DNA of 64,000 bases from Rhizobium sp. CCGE531 (GCF_003627795.1 NZ_CP032685.1:1396466-1460465), one strand, 5' to 3'; shown: positions 26,124 to 35,605, counted from the stretch's first letter. Notes: a model not told the origin generated them from the letters alone. A program made the numbers and translations.

Positions 26124-26900
26124 ATGCCAAATCGCCTTTCCGGAAAAAGGGTTTTCATTACCGGAGCAGCACAAGGGATCGGCCTGGCAATCGCCGAGGC
26201 TTTTATAACCGAAGGCGCGCATATCTTTCTCATTGACCGCGATGAAGCCCTTCTCGAACAGACCGCTGCCAAGCTGAAGGAAGAAGGAGCCGTCGTCGGC
26301 TATCAGGCGGCCGACATTACCGATGCCGCCGCCATAGGCGCAGCTGTTGCCAAAGCAGCCTCGGAGATCGGCGGCATCAATGCGCTGGTCAACAATGCCG
26401 GCGTCAACGTCTTTGCCGAGCCGCTGCAGATGGCGGACGAGGATTGGGAGCGCTGCTTCGACATCAACCTCAAGGGCGCCTGGAATTGCTGCCGGGCCGT
26501 TCTGCCCGGCATGATCGCCTCGGGCGGCGGTGTCATCCTCAATGTCGCCTCGACCCATGCCTTCACCATCATTCCGCACACCTTCCCCTATCCGCTTGCC
26601 AAGCACGCGCTTCTCGGCATGACCAAGTCACTGGGGATCGAATATGCGTCGAAGAATGTGCGCGTGAATGCCCTGGCGCCCGGCTACGTTGCGACACAGA
26701 AAGTCATCGATTATTGGAACGGCTTTGCCGATCCGGAGGCGGCAAAGGCGGAGACGATGAAGCTTCATCCGGGCGGGCGCATCGCCGCGCCACGGGAGAT
26801 CGCGCTAGCCGCTGTTTTCATGATCTCGGATGAATGCCCCTTCATGAATGCCACATGCCTGACCGTGGACGGCGGCCTGAGCGTGCTGCAGCATCAGTGA
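26124..26900 (+). CDS. SDR-family sugar dehydrogenase
   Basis: A 258-residue short-chain dehydrogenase: TGAAQGIG cofactor motif near residue 13, NNAGVNVFAEP, catalytic Ser in NVASTHAF, and the Y-x3-K pair in FPYPLAKHALLG. C-terminal GGLSVLQHQ. CGAGGAA precedes the ATG at 26124. The sequence resembles SDRs acting on L-fucose, L-rhamnose or L-arabinose in oxidative (non-phosphorylating) pathways, and its position beside the epimerase and AraFGH supports a pentose/deoxyhexose dehydrogenase role. The later dehydratase and aldolase steps are not in the window. Confidence 0.82.
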   Translation: MPNRLSGKRVFITGAAQGIGLAIAEAFITEGAHIFLIDRDEALLEQTAAKLKEEGAVVGYQAADITDAAAIGAAVAKAASEIGGINALVNNAGVNVFAEPLQMADEDWERCFDINLKGAWNCCRAVLPGMIASGGGVILNVASTHAFTIIPHTFPYPLAKHALLGMTKSLGIEYASKNVRVNALAPGYVATQKVIDYWNGFADPEAAKAETMKLHPGGRIAAPREIALAAVFMISDECPFMNATCLTVDGGLSVLQHQ

Positions 26901-26950
26901 TGTTTGGCCCGCATTGCCGACCCGGCCCAATGCGGCAAACACAGAATACG

Positions 26951-29155
26951 TCATCGCGACCTGAGCTGGGCAATCGACAGCATGAGATCCGCGCTCATGC
27001 CAGCTCCGGAGCCACGGTTCAGGATGGCGGATGCAGGCGATGCGGTATTTGCGCCGTTTGCCGCGTCATATACGGCGGAGAAGCGCTTCAGCAGGTTGCT
27101 CACCTTGCCGGCATCATGCAAATCCTTGACCGGAAAAAGCTTCTCCAGCATCTTCGCCTGGCGGCTCACATCCATGTTCGACATGGACGCCGGCAGGGAG
27201 TAGGTCGTCTTGATCACATTGTAGAGCGCCGGATCGGACATGATGTCGTAGACGGAATTGATCTGCGGCGCCTTTCGCTGGAAATAAAGCGCAAGGCGGA
27301 TACCATCGTTGGCGGCGCCCTGCTGCGTCTCCAGGGTCTGATGGAGATAGAGATCGTCCGTGGCGAGGCGCGCGCCCTTGTTCTGCCCCGGCTCGATCTT
27401 TGCGGTCGTCAGGTTACCCTTGGCGTCGAAATTGAAGACGTTCACCATGGCCTTGAACTTCTCGCCCGCCGGCGTGTTCAGGAATCCCTTGGCATCCTCG
27501 GGGTCGGCGGTGAAGGCCTTCTTCAATGTAGCCTTGTCGACCGTCTTCGGGTCGATATTGTTGGCGACGAGAATGAACTCCGTCAGCTTCTTATCCGCCA
27601 GGAGTTCATCGACGGTATCGACCTTGGCAATCGACTTGCTGAATTCAGTCGCCGCGTCCTTCGCATCCTTGATCGCCTTGTCCCGCATCTCACCCGTCAG
27701 CCCGAACGTCTTCGCCTTCGAATAGGCGGAGATGAAGCTGTTGATCGAGCTCTTCGACAGGGCCGTGACCGGATCTCGGAGATTGCCCTTGCTATCGAAG
27801 TTGAATGCCTTGGCAAGCTCGACATACCTCTCGTCCTTCAGGGAGCTGACATAGCTTTTGCTGTCATAAGGATTGCTTTCCAGGATCTTGCGCAATTGGT
27901 CCCGCGAGACCTCATTCTTGTTGATCCCGAAGGCACGGAGCGCCATGTCCTCGATCGTCGGCAGATCCTTGCTCTTGCTGTCGTTGGCGGCGAAGAAATC
28001 CTCGATCGTCTTGATCTGGCCGACCACCGACTTGTAGTGGTCCTCCGCATCCTTGAACAAGGCCTGCTTGGCACCCTTGGCCTGCTTCAAATATTTGATG
28101 GAGATATCGTCTATGGCTTGCGCCGATTGCGCGGGCTGCCCCGCCGGCAGCGTTCCGTCGGACGCGAAATTGAAATGAGCGACCATATCCTTCATGCCGG
28201 AGACATCAGCATAAGCGGGATTGGTGAAAGCGAGATTGAATTGAACCGGCGTGAGTTTGGCGCTGAGGCCGAAAGCCTCCTTGATATAGGAGAAAAGCCT
28301 GTTGTCGCCGGTGATGTCGCTCAGCGACGTCACCTTCGTGATTGCCTCGCGATAATAGTCGTCGTTGCCAATGGCCATGGTCGGAGTCAGCAGGCTCGGG
28401 ACCGTATTGTCATAGCGAGAGATCATCGCTTCCTTCTGCTGCGTCGTTTGCGCTGACGCGGCGGAAAGCGTTCCGTCATCGTTGAAATTGAACTGCGATG
28501 CAATCAGTTTATAGGTTGCCTGAGCCGATGCCGAGGAGAAGTTGCCTGCCTGATTGACGAAGCTGTTCGGATCGCTGACATCACTGGTCAGAACCGACTT
28601 GAGAAACGACTTCGATATATTGTCGGGATTGATGCCGTGCGCTCGCAGGATGTAGTCTTTCATCCTGCTGCTGTTGACGATATCATCGACATTCGACACA
28701 TTGTCGATCCAGCTGCCGTAGAACTTGCTCTCCTTCGTTGCCAAAGTTGCTTCATTGGCGAAAGATTGCTCATAGAGCCCGATCGTATCGCTCTTCTGGG
28801 CATCGCTTTGAGCCGTCTGATCCTTTGATTTGCCACCGAAGTTGAAGGCCGCGGCAAATTGCCGGTAGCGGTTATCGGTCAATTTGTTTGCGAAACTGCT
28901 CGGATCGCTGAGGTCGCTTGTCAAAACCTTCTTCATGAAGGCTTTGGCATAGGTCATGTCTTCAAGGCCATAGGCCTTCATTGCATAGCTGTAGAGCTTG
29001 TGGTCGGCGAGGAACTCATCGACATTCTTGATCTTGCCGATGTGCGTATCATAATATTGCTGGTCGCTTTTGACCGTTGTCTGCTTGGCGACGCGCGCAA
29101 GCGTCGACGCCATATCCTTCGTCGCGGTCACATAGCCGAGATACGTTGTAATCAT
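26951..29155 (-). CDS. Six-repeat DUF1217 protein
   Basis: A 734-residue protein built from about six tandem repeats of 100-130 residues. Each has a Y-Y/K-x-I start, a V/I-DEFLAD or similar turn, then AFGL/HGIN, KKVLTSDxSDPxSF and an AFNF(D/N) end; for example DNRYRQFAAAFNF in repeat 1 and DERYVELAKAFNF in repeat 4. DUF1217 proteins of this type occur in rhizobial flagellar gene clusters. Here no flagellar gene is near. There is no signal peptide. GGGGGCG precedes the ATG. It is probably an exported or filament-associated protein by analogy only. Confidence 0.85.
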   Translation of the reverse strand: MITTYLGYVTATKDMASTLARVAKQTTVKSDQQYYDTHIGKIKNVDEFLADHKLYSYAMKAYGLEDMTYAKAFMKKVLTSDLSDPSSFANKLTDNRYRQFAAAFNFGGKSKDQTAQSDAQKSDTIGLYEQSFANEATLATKESKFYGSWIDNVSNVDDIVNSSRMKDYILRAHGINPDNISKSFLKSVLTSDVSDPNSFVNQAGNFSSASAQATYKLIASQFNFNDDGTLSAASAQTTQQKEAMISRYDNTVPSLLTPTMAIGNDDYYREAITKVTSLSDITGDNRLFSYIKEAFGLSAKLTPVQFNLAFTNPAYADVSGMKDMVAHFNFASDGTLPAGQPAQSAQAIDDISIKYLKQAKGAKQALFKDAEDHYKSVVGQIKTIEDFFAANDSKSKDLPTIEDMALRAFGINKNEVSRDQLRKILESNPYDSKSYVSSLKDERYVELAKAFNFDSKGNLRDPVTALSKSSINSFISAYSKAKTFGLTGEMRDKAIKDAKDAATEFSKSIAKVDTVDELLADKKLTEFILVANNIDPKTVDKATLKKAFTADPEDAKGFLNTPAGEKFKAMVNVFNFDAKGNLTTAKIEPGQNKGARLATDDLYLHQTLETQQGAANDGIRLALYFQRKAPQINSVYDIMSDPALYNVIKTTYSLPASMSNMDVSRQAKMLEKLFPVKDLHDAGKVSNLLKRFSAVYDAANGANTASPASAILNRGSGAGMSADLMLSIAQLRSR

Positions 29156-29295
29156 CGATCGCCCCCACAGCGCAATTCACCAGTATTCGCCCCAAGGTCG
29201 ACTATCGCAACCAGACCTTGCGCGAAGCTAGATCGCAATCTGCAGGCATGCTTTCGGGCGCCCTTCGGCCCATCGCGGCAACGGCTTTCCGGTCT

Positions 29296-30219
29296 TCAGG
29301 CCGGCGGCCGCGCGGCCAACGGGTAGCGAACATAGGCAAAGGCACTGGAATTCGGTGCCCAGGAACTCACGTTGATCGTTCCCTGCCCGCCATTGAAAGC
29401 GTCGAGATCTCGTGCAGCACCTCCATCCGCCGGCATGAGCCGGAGGATCACCTGCTTGTCCGCAGGATGGCCGATCGTTCCCGTTGGATAACTCAGATAG
29501 ACGAGATCGCGGCCGTTGGGCGCTGGATGTGGGAACCAGTTCACCCGGTCGTCATGCGTGAGCTGCTCCCGCGCGGAGCCGTCCGGACGCAAACGGAACA
29601 GCTGCGCGTGTCCCGGCTGCATCGCCGCGGCCTCGGAATTGAAATAGATCCAACGCCCGTCGGGCGAGAATTCAGGCCCATCGACCGGGCAAGCACCGTC
29701 GGTCAGAAACAGGTCCTCACCGCCGGCAGCGGGGATGGTGGAGATGCGGGTGAAAATGCCGGCGCCGACGCGGCGCTCCAATCCGACATAGGCGAGCGTC
29801 CCGCCGTCGGGTGAAATGCCGTGCAGGTAGTATTTGAAATCTCGAGACGGATCGTGCTCGTTGGAGACACGCCGCGGCGCCCCACCTTCGAACGGCACCT
29901 GATAGAGGTGGCCGTCATTGGCGCTGACGAAGAAGGAGCGACCATCGGGCGATACGACATGGTCGTTGTTCAGGTTTTCCACCGGCGCCGTATTGATGCG
30001 GCGTGGCCCGTCCCGGCCGTCGGGAGAAATGCGAAACAGGCGGCCGTCGCCATTATAGATCAACCACTTGCCGTCCGGCGACCAGTTGGGTGCCTCGATG
30101 AGTTCGCCGGTTTCGTAAATCACGCGAGCCGTCGATGAGGCGGGCTCGAAGACCACGAGCTCGCTGCTCTGACCCGGTAGCAGACGCCGGGAATCCGGTC
30201 CTGGGCGCATGGATGGCAT
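29296..30219 (-). CDS. TolB-like beta-propeller protein
   Basis: A 307-residue protein made of WD40-like/TolB repeats: APNWSPDGKWLIYNGDGRLF, then DHVVSPDGRSFFVSAND, YLHGISPDGGTLAYVG, PEFSPDGRWIYFNSE and HPAPNGRDLVYLSYP. Each repeat has the SPDG turn. No signal peptide is visible after ATG at 30219, which has GGGGAGA 7 bases upstream, so it is probably cytosolic, unlike TolB. Such proteins are often annotated as Tol-pal component but act in unknown ways. Confidence 0.82.
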   Translation of the reverse strand: MPSMRPGPDSRRLLPGQSSELVVFEPASSTARVIYETGELIEAPNWSPDGKWLIYNGDGRLFRISPDGRDGPRRINTAPVENLNNDHVVSPDGRSFFVSANDGHLYQVPFEGGAPRRVSNEHDPSRDFKYYLHGISPDGGTLAYVGLERRVGAGIFTRISTIPAAGGEDLFLTDGACPVDGPEFSPDGRWIYFNSEAAAMQPGHAQLFRLRPDGSAREQLTHDDRVNWFPHPAPNGRDLVYLSYPTGTIGHPADKQVILRLMPADGGAARDLDAFNGGQGTINVSSWAPNSSAFAYVRYPLAARPPA

Positions 30220-30391
30220 GATGTCTTCTCCCCTTTCTGTCATGACGACACATATAGCCGCACTTCAATCGTCTGCCACTGGCTGGATGAAATGGAGCCG
30301 GGGCCACGGCACGAATTGCCGCATTGCGCTTGCGATGGGCCTGCCCTATGACTGCAGACCTTATCCGCGAGATGCGGTGGTGGGGACAAGA

Positions 30392-30796
30392 ATGCGGAAG
30401 ACGATTTCGCGAGCATGGCAGTGGAGCGCGCGCATCCTTTGCGCCGTGGCGCTGTTGTTTGTCGGCTTCGCCCATCAGCCAGTCGTCGCCACGGCGGATG
30501 AGATATCCCCGCTGGAGCTTGCCCAATACAGGCTCCCGGATGGATCGCTGCCCATCCTCTGCATCACCTATAAGGATGCCGACGGCAAGGTGCACGGGAA
30601 AGCCTATGCGCCCGGATGCGAGGCATGCCGGATCGCCTCGGCTGCGATGCTGCCCGCACCTCCTACCGAAATTTGCGAGCGCCTTGTCTCCCCGCGCGGA
30701 GAGACGGTCGTCGCGAAATCGGAGGCTTTTCACCGGCAGCTTTATCCGCCGAATACCGGCCCACGAGCACCGCCCATCCTCGACATCGTTGGCTGA
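30392..30796 (+). CDS. DUF2946-like exported small protein
   Basis: A 134-residue protein. The N-terminal segment ARILCAVALLFVGFAH is a signal/anchor. After it, PDGSLPILCITYKDADGK, then PGCEACRIASAAMLPAPP follow the pattern of DUF2946 proteins, which pair a cysteine with a downstream C-x2-C near the membrane and lie in copper/haem gene sets. GGGGAC lies just upstream of the ATG at 30392. First gene of the copper module on this strand and divergent from the propeller gene. Assignment to DUF2946 is by pattern and not certain. Confidence 0.65.
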   Translation: MRKTISRAWQWSARILCAVALLFVGFAHQPVVATADEISPLELAQYRLPDGSLPILCITYKDADGKVHGKAYAPGCEACRIASAAMLPAPPTEICERLVSPRGETVVAKSEAFHRQLYPPNTGPRAPPILDIVG

Positions 30797-31021
30797 ACCG
30801 GCGTTGCGGCTCTGTCCGTGATGCCCACCGTCAACGGCTGCCATCATGCGCGACCAATAGGTCGTGAAATCTGAGGATTGGTATTTCCAACTGAACTTCG
30901 CCGAACGAACCGGGCCGGTTGGCCCTGGTGATGAGAGGCAAGCTCACTCCAAGCGGCGAACCATCGCCGCCCCTCCTCAGATCGACCGCTTGTAGCAGCC
31001 TGCCGATCTTCGGAGGATTTC

Positions 31022-32395
31022 ATGTCTGCCTTTACCGCTGCAGAGCCCGCAGCCGCAGCAACCCATAATATCTCGCTCTATCGCGCGATCTGGCGCTGGC
31101 ATTTTTTCGCCGGTCTTCTCGTCATTCCCTTCATGCTCAATCTGGCAATCACCGGATCGCTGTATCTGTTCAAGGATCAGATCGCCGAGACCTTCTATTC
31201 GCACCGCTACCTTGTCGCCGAGACCGGCACGATGCTGCAGCCGCAACGGATCGCCGATGCGGCGCTTGCCGCCTTTCCAGGCGCCCGCGCAACCTCCTAT
31301 CACGAAGCGTCGGCCGCAAACAGCTCGGCCTGGATGACACTGTCCAAGGATGGCCAATCGACCATCGTCTACGTCAACCCCTATGACGGCAGCATTTTAG
31401 GGTCGGTCGGCTCGAAGCAGGAATTCGGCTGGGTCGTCAAGCGCATCCACAGCCTCGAATATTTCGGTAAATGGACCAATCGCATCATCGAGATCGTCGC
31501 GGGCTTCGCCCTCGTCCTCGTGGTCACCGGCATCTATCTATGGTGGCCGCGGCAGCAGGCGGGCGGTGTGCTCACCATTCGCGGCACCCCGTCGCGGCGC
31601 GTCTTCTGGCGCGACCTGCATGCCGTGACCGGGGCACTTGCCGGCATCCTCATCTTCTTCCTGGCCTTCAGCGGCATGCCCTGGTCCGGCTACTGGGGCG
31701 CCAATGTCAATGCCTGGCTGACCGCTCGCAATTTCGGAACACCGGCAGCAGTCTGGGACGATGTTCCGAAATCGACGAAGGTCACGCAGGATATCGTCAG
31801 CCGGCCCGGCTGGGTGGTCGAAAACGCACCCGTTCCGCTGTCCGATATCACGGCGGCGCAGCCGGCAAAGCCGATCGGCCTCAACAAGGCCGTAGAGACC
31901 ATGCATGGCCTCGGCATGATCGCCGGCGCCGACCTTGCCATCCCGACGGATGAGACCGGCGTCTATACCGCCAGCCATTATTTCGGCGATCTCGGCAAGG
32001 AACGCACTGTTCATATCGACCAATATTCCGGCAAGCCGCTGGTCGACATCTCCTATGATCAGTATCCGGCGCTCGGCAGAGCGATCGAATGGAGCATCAA
32101 TGTCCATCAGGGACAGGAATGGGGCCTCTTCAACCAGCTTCTGATGCTGGCCGCTTGCCTGGCCATCATCCTGTGCTGCGTAACCGCCGCGACCATGTGG
32201 TGGAAACGCAGGCCGGCAGGCCGTCTCGGCGTGCCGCCGATGCCGCCGCAAAAGTCCGTCTATGTCGGCCTCTGGTTCATCGCCATCGTTTTCGGCGCGG
32301 CCTTCCCGCTGACGGGAGCAGCCATCGCCGTGATGCTGCTGATCGACCAGCTCGTGGTTCGTTTCGTGCCGCCGCTCCGGCGCTTCTTTTCCTGA
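31022..32395 (+). CDS. PepSY-associated TM-helix protein
   Basis: A 457-residue inner-membrane protein with four main hydrophobic segments: RWHFFAGLLVIPFMLNLAI near residue 28, IVAGFALVLVVTGIYLWW, ALAGILIFFLAFSGMPWSGYW and the C-terminal helices LMLAACLAIILCCVTA. The W-H-F-x-A-G-L start and the LWWPR motif are typical of PepSY_TM proteins, seen with iron-siderophore reduction (FhuF/PiuB type) and copper genes. Histidines in the helices may bind haem. The gene is followed in the same operon by PCu(A)C, SCO and CopC, so here a role in periplasmic copper reduction or import is likely. Confidence 0.85.
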   Translation: MSAFTAAEPAAAATHNISLYRAIWRWHFFAGLLVIPFMLNLAITGSLYLFKDQIAETFYSHRYLVAETGTMLQPQRIADAALAAFPGARATSYHEASAANSSAWMTLSKDGQSTIVYVNPYDGSILGSVGSKQEFGWVVKRIHSLEYFGKWTNRIIEIVAGFALVLVVTGIYLWWPRQQAGGVLTIRGTPSRRVFWRDLHAVTGALAGILIFFLAFSGMPWSGYWGANVNAWLTARNFGTPAAVWDDVPKSTKVTQDIVSRPGWVVENAPVPLSDITAAQPAKPIGLNKAVETMHGLGMIAGADLAIPTDETGVYTASHYFGDLGKERTVHIDQYSGKPLVDISYDQYPALGRAIEWSINVHQGQEWGLFNQLLMLAACLAIILCCVTAATMWWKRRPAGRLGVPPMPPQKSVYVGLWFIAIVFGAAFPLTGAAIAVMLLIDQLVVRFVPPLRRFFS

Positions 32396-32457
32396 CGAGA
32401 TCAGGCGGGGCCGACGGTTCCGCCTGCTCCTCCTTTTCTGGATCAAGGATATCGATC

Positions 32458-32937
32458 ATGTTGAAACACGCTTTTGCTTCAGCCGCCTTCGGGCTGGCAT
32501 TCCTGCTTTCCTCCATGGCCTTTGCCGACGATGTCAAAGTCGGCGATCTCACAATCTCCACTCCCTATGTCCGCGCCATGGTTCCCGGTGCGCCTGTCGG
32601 CGGCGGCTATATGACCATTACCAATACAGGCGATACCGACGACCGGCTGGTCGCGGCCAGCTCGCCGCGTGCCGGAACAGTCCAGATTCACGAGATGAGG
32701 ATGGACAAGGACATTATGGTGATGCGCGAGCTTGCCGATGGCCTGCCCATACCGGCCGGCAAGACCGTCGAGCTCAAGCCCGGCGGCTATCATGTGATGT
32801 TCATGAAAGTCACCGACCGCTTCATCGAGGGCCAGACGGTGAGGGCAACGCTCAAGTTCGAAAAAGCCGGCTCGGTCGACGTCGATTTCCCAGTCGGATC
32901 GTTAGCTGCGAACAAGGAGACATCCCATGTCAAATAG
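32458..32937 (+). CDS. PCu(A)C copper chaperone
   Basis: Periplasmic copper(I) chaperone of 159 residues with a Sec signal (MLKHAFASAAFGLAFLLSSMAFA). The copper-binding pattern is present: IHEMRMDKDIMVMREL followed by GGYHVMFM, i.e. His-Met...Met...His-x-Met. In other bacteria these proteins deliver Cu(I) to the CuA site of cytochrome oxidase together with SCO. AAGGAT precedes the ATG. It overlaps the SCO gene by 11 bases, so the two are coupled. Confidence 0.92.
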   Translation: MLKHAFASAAFGLAFLLSSMAFADDVKVGDLTISTPYVRAMVPGAPVGGGYMTITNTGDTDDRLVAASSPRAGTVQIHEMRMDKDIMVMRELADGLPIPAGKTVELKPGGYHVMFMKVTDRFIEGQTVRATLKFEKAGSVDVDFPVGSLAANKETSHVK

Positions 32938-33523
32938 ACGACGCTTCGCTGCAATGGCCGTCGCCCTGACGCTCATCGTCGGCGCAGGGGCCATCGGTTA
33001 CGCGACATTCCTCAGGATGCCGCAGGTTCGGGCGGCAGGCAGTCTCGGCGCTGCCTTCACGCTCACGGACGATCGCGGCCAGCCCATCACCGAAAAGGCG
33101 CTTTCAGGTCATCCCTCGCTCGTCTATTTCGGCTATACGCATTGCCCCGATGTCTGCCCGACGACGCTCTACGATATGGCCGGCTGGCTCAAGACGCTTG
33201 GGCCGGAGGCCGATCGACTGAAGGCCTATTTCTTCTCCGTCGATCCGGAGCGCGATACGCCCGAGATCATGCACAGCTACGCCGGCAACTTCACTGACCG
33301 GATCACGGGCATTACGGGCAGCTCCGAGGAAATGCAGAAAGCCATCAAGGGCTGGCGCATCTATGCCAAGAAGGTCCCCACGCCGGATGGCGGATATACG
33401 ATGGATCACACCGCATCCGTGCTGCTCGTCGATGCCGGCGGCAATTTGAGGGGCACGATCGCCTATCAGGAAAATGCCGATGTCGCGCTGCGGAAGATCA
33501 AAAATCTGCTGCAGCAGGAATAG
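32927..33523 (+). CDS. SCO-family copper/thiol protein
   Basis: A 198-residue membrane-anchored thioredoxin-fold protein. The N-terminal anchor is ALTLIVGAGAIGYATFL. The metal site is YTHCPDVCPTTLYD (C-x3-C) with the distal His in MDHTASVLLVD. SCO proteins metallate or reduce the CuA centre of cytochrome c oxidase. It overlaps the PCu(A)C gene, forming the classic pair. No oxidase subunit is in the window, so the target is elsewhere in the genome. Confidence 0.92.
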   Translation: MSNRRRFAAMAVALTLIVGAGAIGYATFLRMPQVRAAGSLGAAFTLTDDRGQPITEKALSGHPSLVYFGYTHCPDVCPTTLYDMAGWLKTLGPEADRLKAYFFSVDPERDTPEIMHSYAGNFTDRITGITGSSEEMQKAIKGWRIYAKKVPTPDGGYTMDHTASVLLVDAGGNLRGTIAYQENADVALRKIKNLLQQE

Positions 33524-33659
33524 GTCCGTGGCCCTCGATCGTCACTGGAAAAGACAATTCCGTCCGGCAGGTCTGCCGGAGGATACCGGCGATCACCCGA
33601 TCGCCATCGCGCGACCCGCAGGCTTTCCGCGGGTCATCAACATGATGAGGAAACCAGAT

Positions 33660-34028
33660 ATGCCCCCGATCAAGAAATTGCTCCTCGCCGCTGCCGCAAT
33701 CAGCATGGCTTTTGCCGACCAGGCCATGGCGCATGCGCATCTGAAGTCCGCAACGCCGGCGGCCGACGGCACGATCAAGTCGGCGCCGTCGGAACTCGAC
33801 CTCACCTTTTCCGAAGGCCTCAACCTGAAATTCAGCGGCATCAAGGTGACCGGCTCCGACAAGGCGGCCGTCAAGACCGGCGAGGGCATGCTGAAGAACG
33901 GCGACACCACATTGACGGTGCCGGTCACCGACAAGCTTGCGCCTGGCAAGTACACGGTCGAATGGCATGTACTCTCTACGGATGGGCACAAGACCAACGG
34001 CACCTATACATTCACAGTCGCGCCATGA
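33660..34028 (+). CDS. copC: CopC-domain periplasmic copper-binding protein
   Basis: A 122-residue protein with a Sec signal ending QAMA/HAHLKS. The mature N-terminal His (HAHLKSATPA) and the later WHVLSTDGHKTNG supply the Cu(II) ligands typical of CopC. The CopD membrane partner is absent; the PepSY protein two genes upstream may take that role. ATG at 33660 has GAGG 9 bases upstream; the frame extends upstream to 33474 and overlaps the SCO gene but without support. Last gene of the copper module. Confidence 0.88.
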   Translation: MPPIKKLLLAAAAISMAFADQAMAHAHLKSATPAADGTIKSAPSELDLTFSEGLNLKFSGIKVTGSDKAAVKTGEGMLKNGDTTLTVPVTDKLAPGKYTVEWHVLSTDGHKTNGTYTFTVAP

Positions 34029-34214
34029 CCGATGCCGAAGCCGTTCGCGACCGTGCGGGCGGCTTCACTCGCGGAATTTCTTTTCAGGAATGGAAGGCAT
34101 GATCTCGTCATCTGTCTCTTCATGCGGGACAAGGCCAAAACGGTGCCATCCGTGAGGATTTGATGCTGGCGCGGATTCAGATTTCAGGTCCATTCGACCT
34201 GGAATCATCCGGCG

Positions 34215-34496
34215 CTAGTGAACCGAAGTGTTGCTCTTCCTGCGTCCATTCAGCAGATGGATGAACGTGATGCCCTGCTCCAGTAGAAGCTCGGCGGCCT
34301 TCAGGCCGTTCGCGCCGAGATCGGACGAACAGCCGCGAAGATTGCATGCCAGAAAGAGGGAATTGGTGGCAGCCAGCGCATCGCCCTCCTCCTCCGCTTC
34401 TTCGGCGGCGGCCTGCAGCACATCCGCGACGGCCGCCATAAGATCGACGCGCTCCTGCAGGTTCATTTCATCAAGACTTTTCGTGATGCCATTCAT
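34215..34496 (-). CDS. Small acidic hypothetical protein
   Basis: A 93-residue protein with an unmistakable ribosome site (GGAGGAG 5 bases before ATG 34496). It begins NGITKSLDEMNLQERVDLM, has an acidic helix AAAEEAEEEGDALAAT and ends basic (LLNGRRKSNTS). Two cysteines occur as ACNLRGC. I do not recognise a family. It is convergent with copC. Confidence 0.6.
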   Translation of the reverse strand: MNGITKSLDEMNLQERVDLMAAVADVLQAAAEEAEEEGDALAATNSLFLACNLRGCSSDLGANGLKAAELLLEQGITFIHLLNGRRKSNTSVH

Positions 34497-34925
34497 GACG
34501 TCTCCTCCGCGCGCACGAATATCTCCGGCATCCACCGGATCGGCGCAGCTCGTAACCTGGACATGATTGAAATGCGGTTGGTAAGCCAGATATGGCGATG
34601 AAGGCGCCCCGCGACAAGACATGGCTTCCATGCGGAGGGCGCACGGCAGGAGGGCGCCGCACCCGTTCGCGATGTGGCGGCAGCGGCGCTCACGGGGATC
34701 GATCCCAAGGTACCCTTTGTCCTCGGGACGTTCCAAAGGTGCGTTATCCAGTCATGATCCGGATGGAGATTTTCAAGTCGCCTCCGTAAGTCAATCCTTT
34801 CCAAAGTCGAAATGAGCGAGCACGGTCGACATCATCTTGCAGCCTAACCGAAAGACGGAAAACCCCTGCAGGAACGCACCGGAGGCCGACCGGTCTCCAG
34901 TGCGGAACATCACTCTTGAGGCCGC
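34497..34925. other. Intergenic region without clear gene
   Basis: A 429-base gap between the small acidic protein and the propeller gene. It presumably holds the promoter of the former (minus strand). Several short overlapping frames exist on both strands but none has a good start or consistent codon use. I see no repeat or strong hairpin. Confidence 0.4.
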
Positions 34926-35558
34926 TCAGCGCGGACGGCGGATCGCCCGCAATTTGCCGCTGCCGCCACCACCGGCGTAGAAGCGGTCCTTGCCGTCGGA
35001 TTCGAGGCCGGAGACGCCGGTCCCTTCAGGCATTTCAAGCCGCTCCAGCACTTCGCCCGTCGCCGGATCGACGCGGCGCACATCGCTTTCATCGCCCTCC
35101 CAGGTGCCGTGCCACAATTCTCCGTCGACCCATGTGACGCCTGTAACGATGCGATTGGATTCGATGGTGCGCCTGATGGCGCCGGTCTCGGGGTCGATTT
35201 CGTAGATCTTGCGGCCGCGATGCTGCCCGACCCACAGGCTGCCGTCACTCCAGGCAAGACCTGAATCGCCACCGTTGCCGGGCGCTGGAATGGTGGAAAC
35301 TATATTGCCCGTCCCGGGATCGACCTTGTGAATCTGGTCCTCGGCGATCTGATAGAGGTAGCGCCCGTCGAAAGCGGTCCCGGCATGAGACGCGACATCG
35401 ATCGTGCGCACCTGCTCGCCGTTCTCCGGGTTCAGGGCATGCAGCTTTTCGCCGGAGGCGAACCAGACGTGCTGGCCGTCGAAGGTAACCCCATTCACGC
35501 GGGGTGCGTTCTCGAAAGGACCGTATTCGCGAATGATTTCTGCTCGAGACTTTTTCAT
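34926..35558 (-). CDS. YncE/glutamine-cyclotransferase-like propeller protein
   Basis: A 210-residue cytosolic protein of about five short propeller repeats: GVTFDGQHVWFASGEKLHAL, GTAFDGRYLYQIAEDQIHKV, GLAWSDGSLWVGQHRGRKIY and GVTWVDGELWHGTWEGDESD, each followed by a D-P-x-TG turn. The fold matches Vgb/YncE and glutamine cyclotransferase-like proteins. No signal peptide. It lies 48 bases upstream of, and on the same strand as downstream of, the unusual HTH regulator at 35606-36826, so the regulator gene is transcribed towards it. Function unknown. Confidence 0.8.
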   Translation of the reverse strand: MKKSRAEIIREYGPFENAPRVNGVTFDGQHVWFASGEKLHALNPENGEQVRTIDVASHAGTAFDGRYLYQIAEDQIHKVDPGTGNIVSTIPAPGNGGDSGLAWSDGSLWVGQHRGRKIYEIDPETGAIRRTIESNRIVTGVTWVDGELWHGTWEGDESDVRRVDPATGEVLERLEMPEGTGVSGLESDGKDRFYAGGGGSGKLRAIRRPR

Positions 35559-35605
35559 GCTTCCATCCTCCGGTGGGGATTGGTTGAGTGTCGATATGAG
35601 AGACT

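Noticed and set aside
26834..28456. Plus-strand frame of 540 codons
   Set aside because: Antisense of the DUF1217 repeat gene, whose repeats and ribosome site are convincing.
26951..29155. Repeat-containing toxin or adhesin (RTX/CDI)
   Set aside because: The repeats are helical DUF1217 units with AFNF ends, not glycine-rich calcium repeats, and no toxin domain or transporter is nearby.
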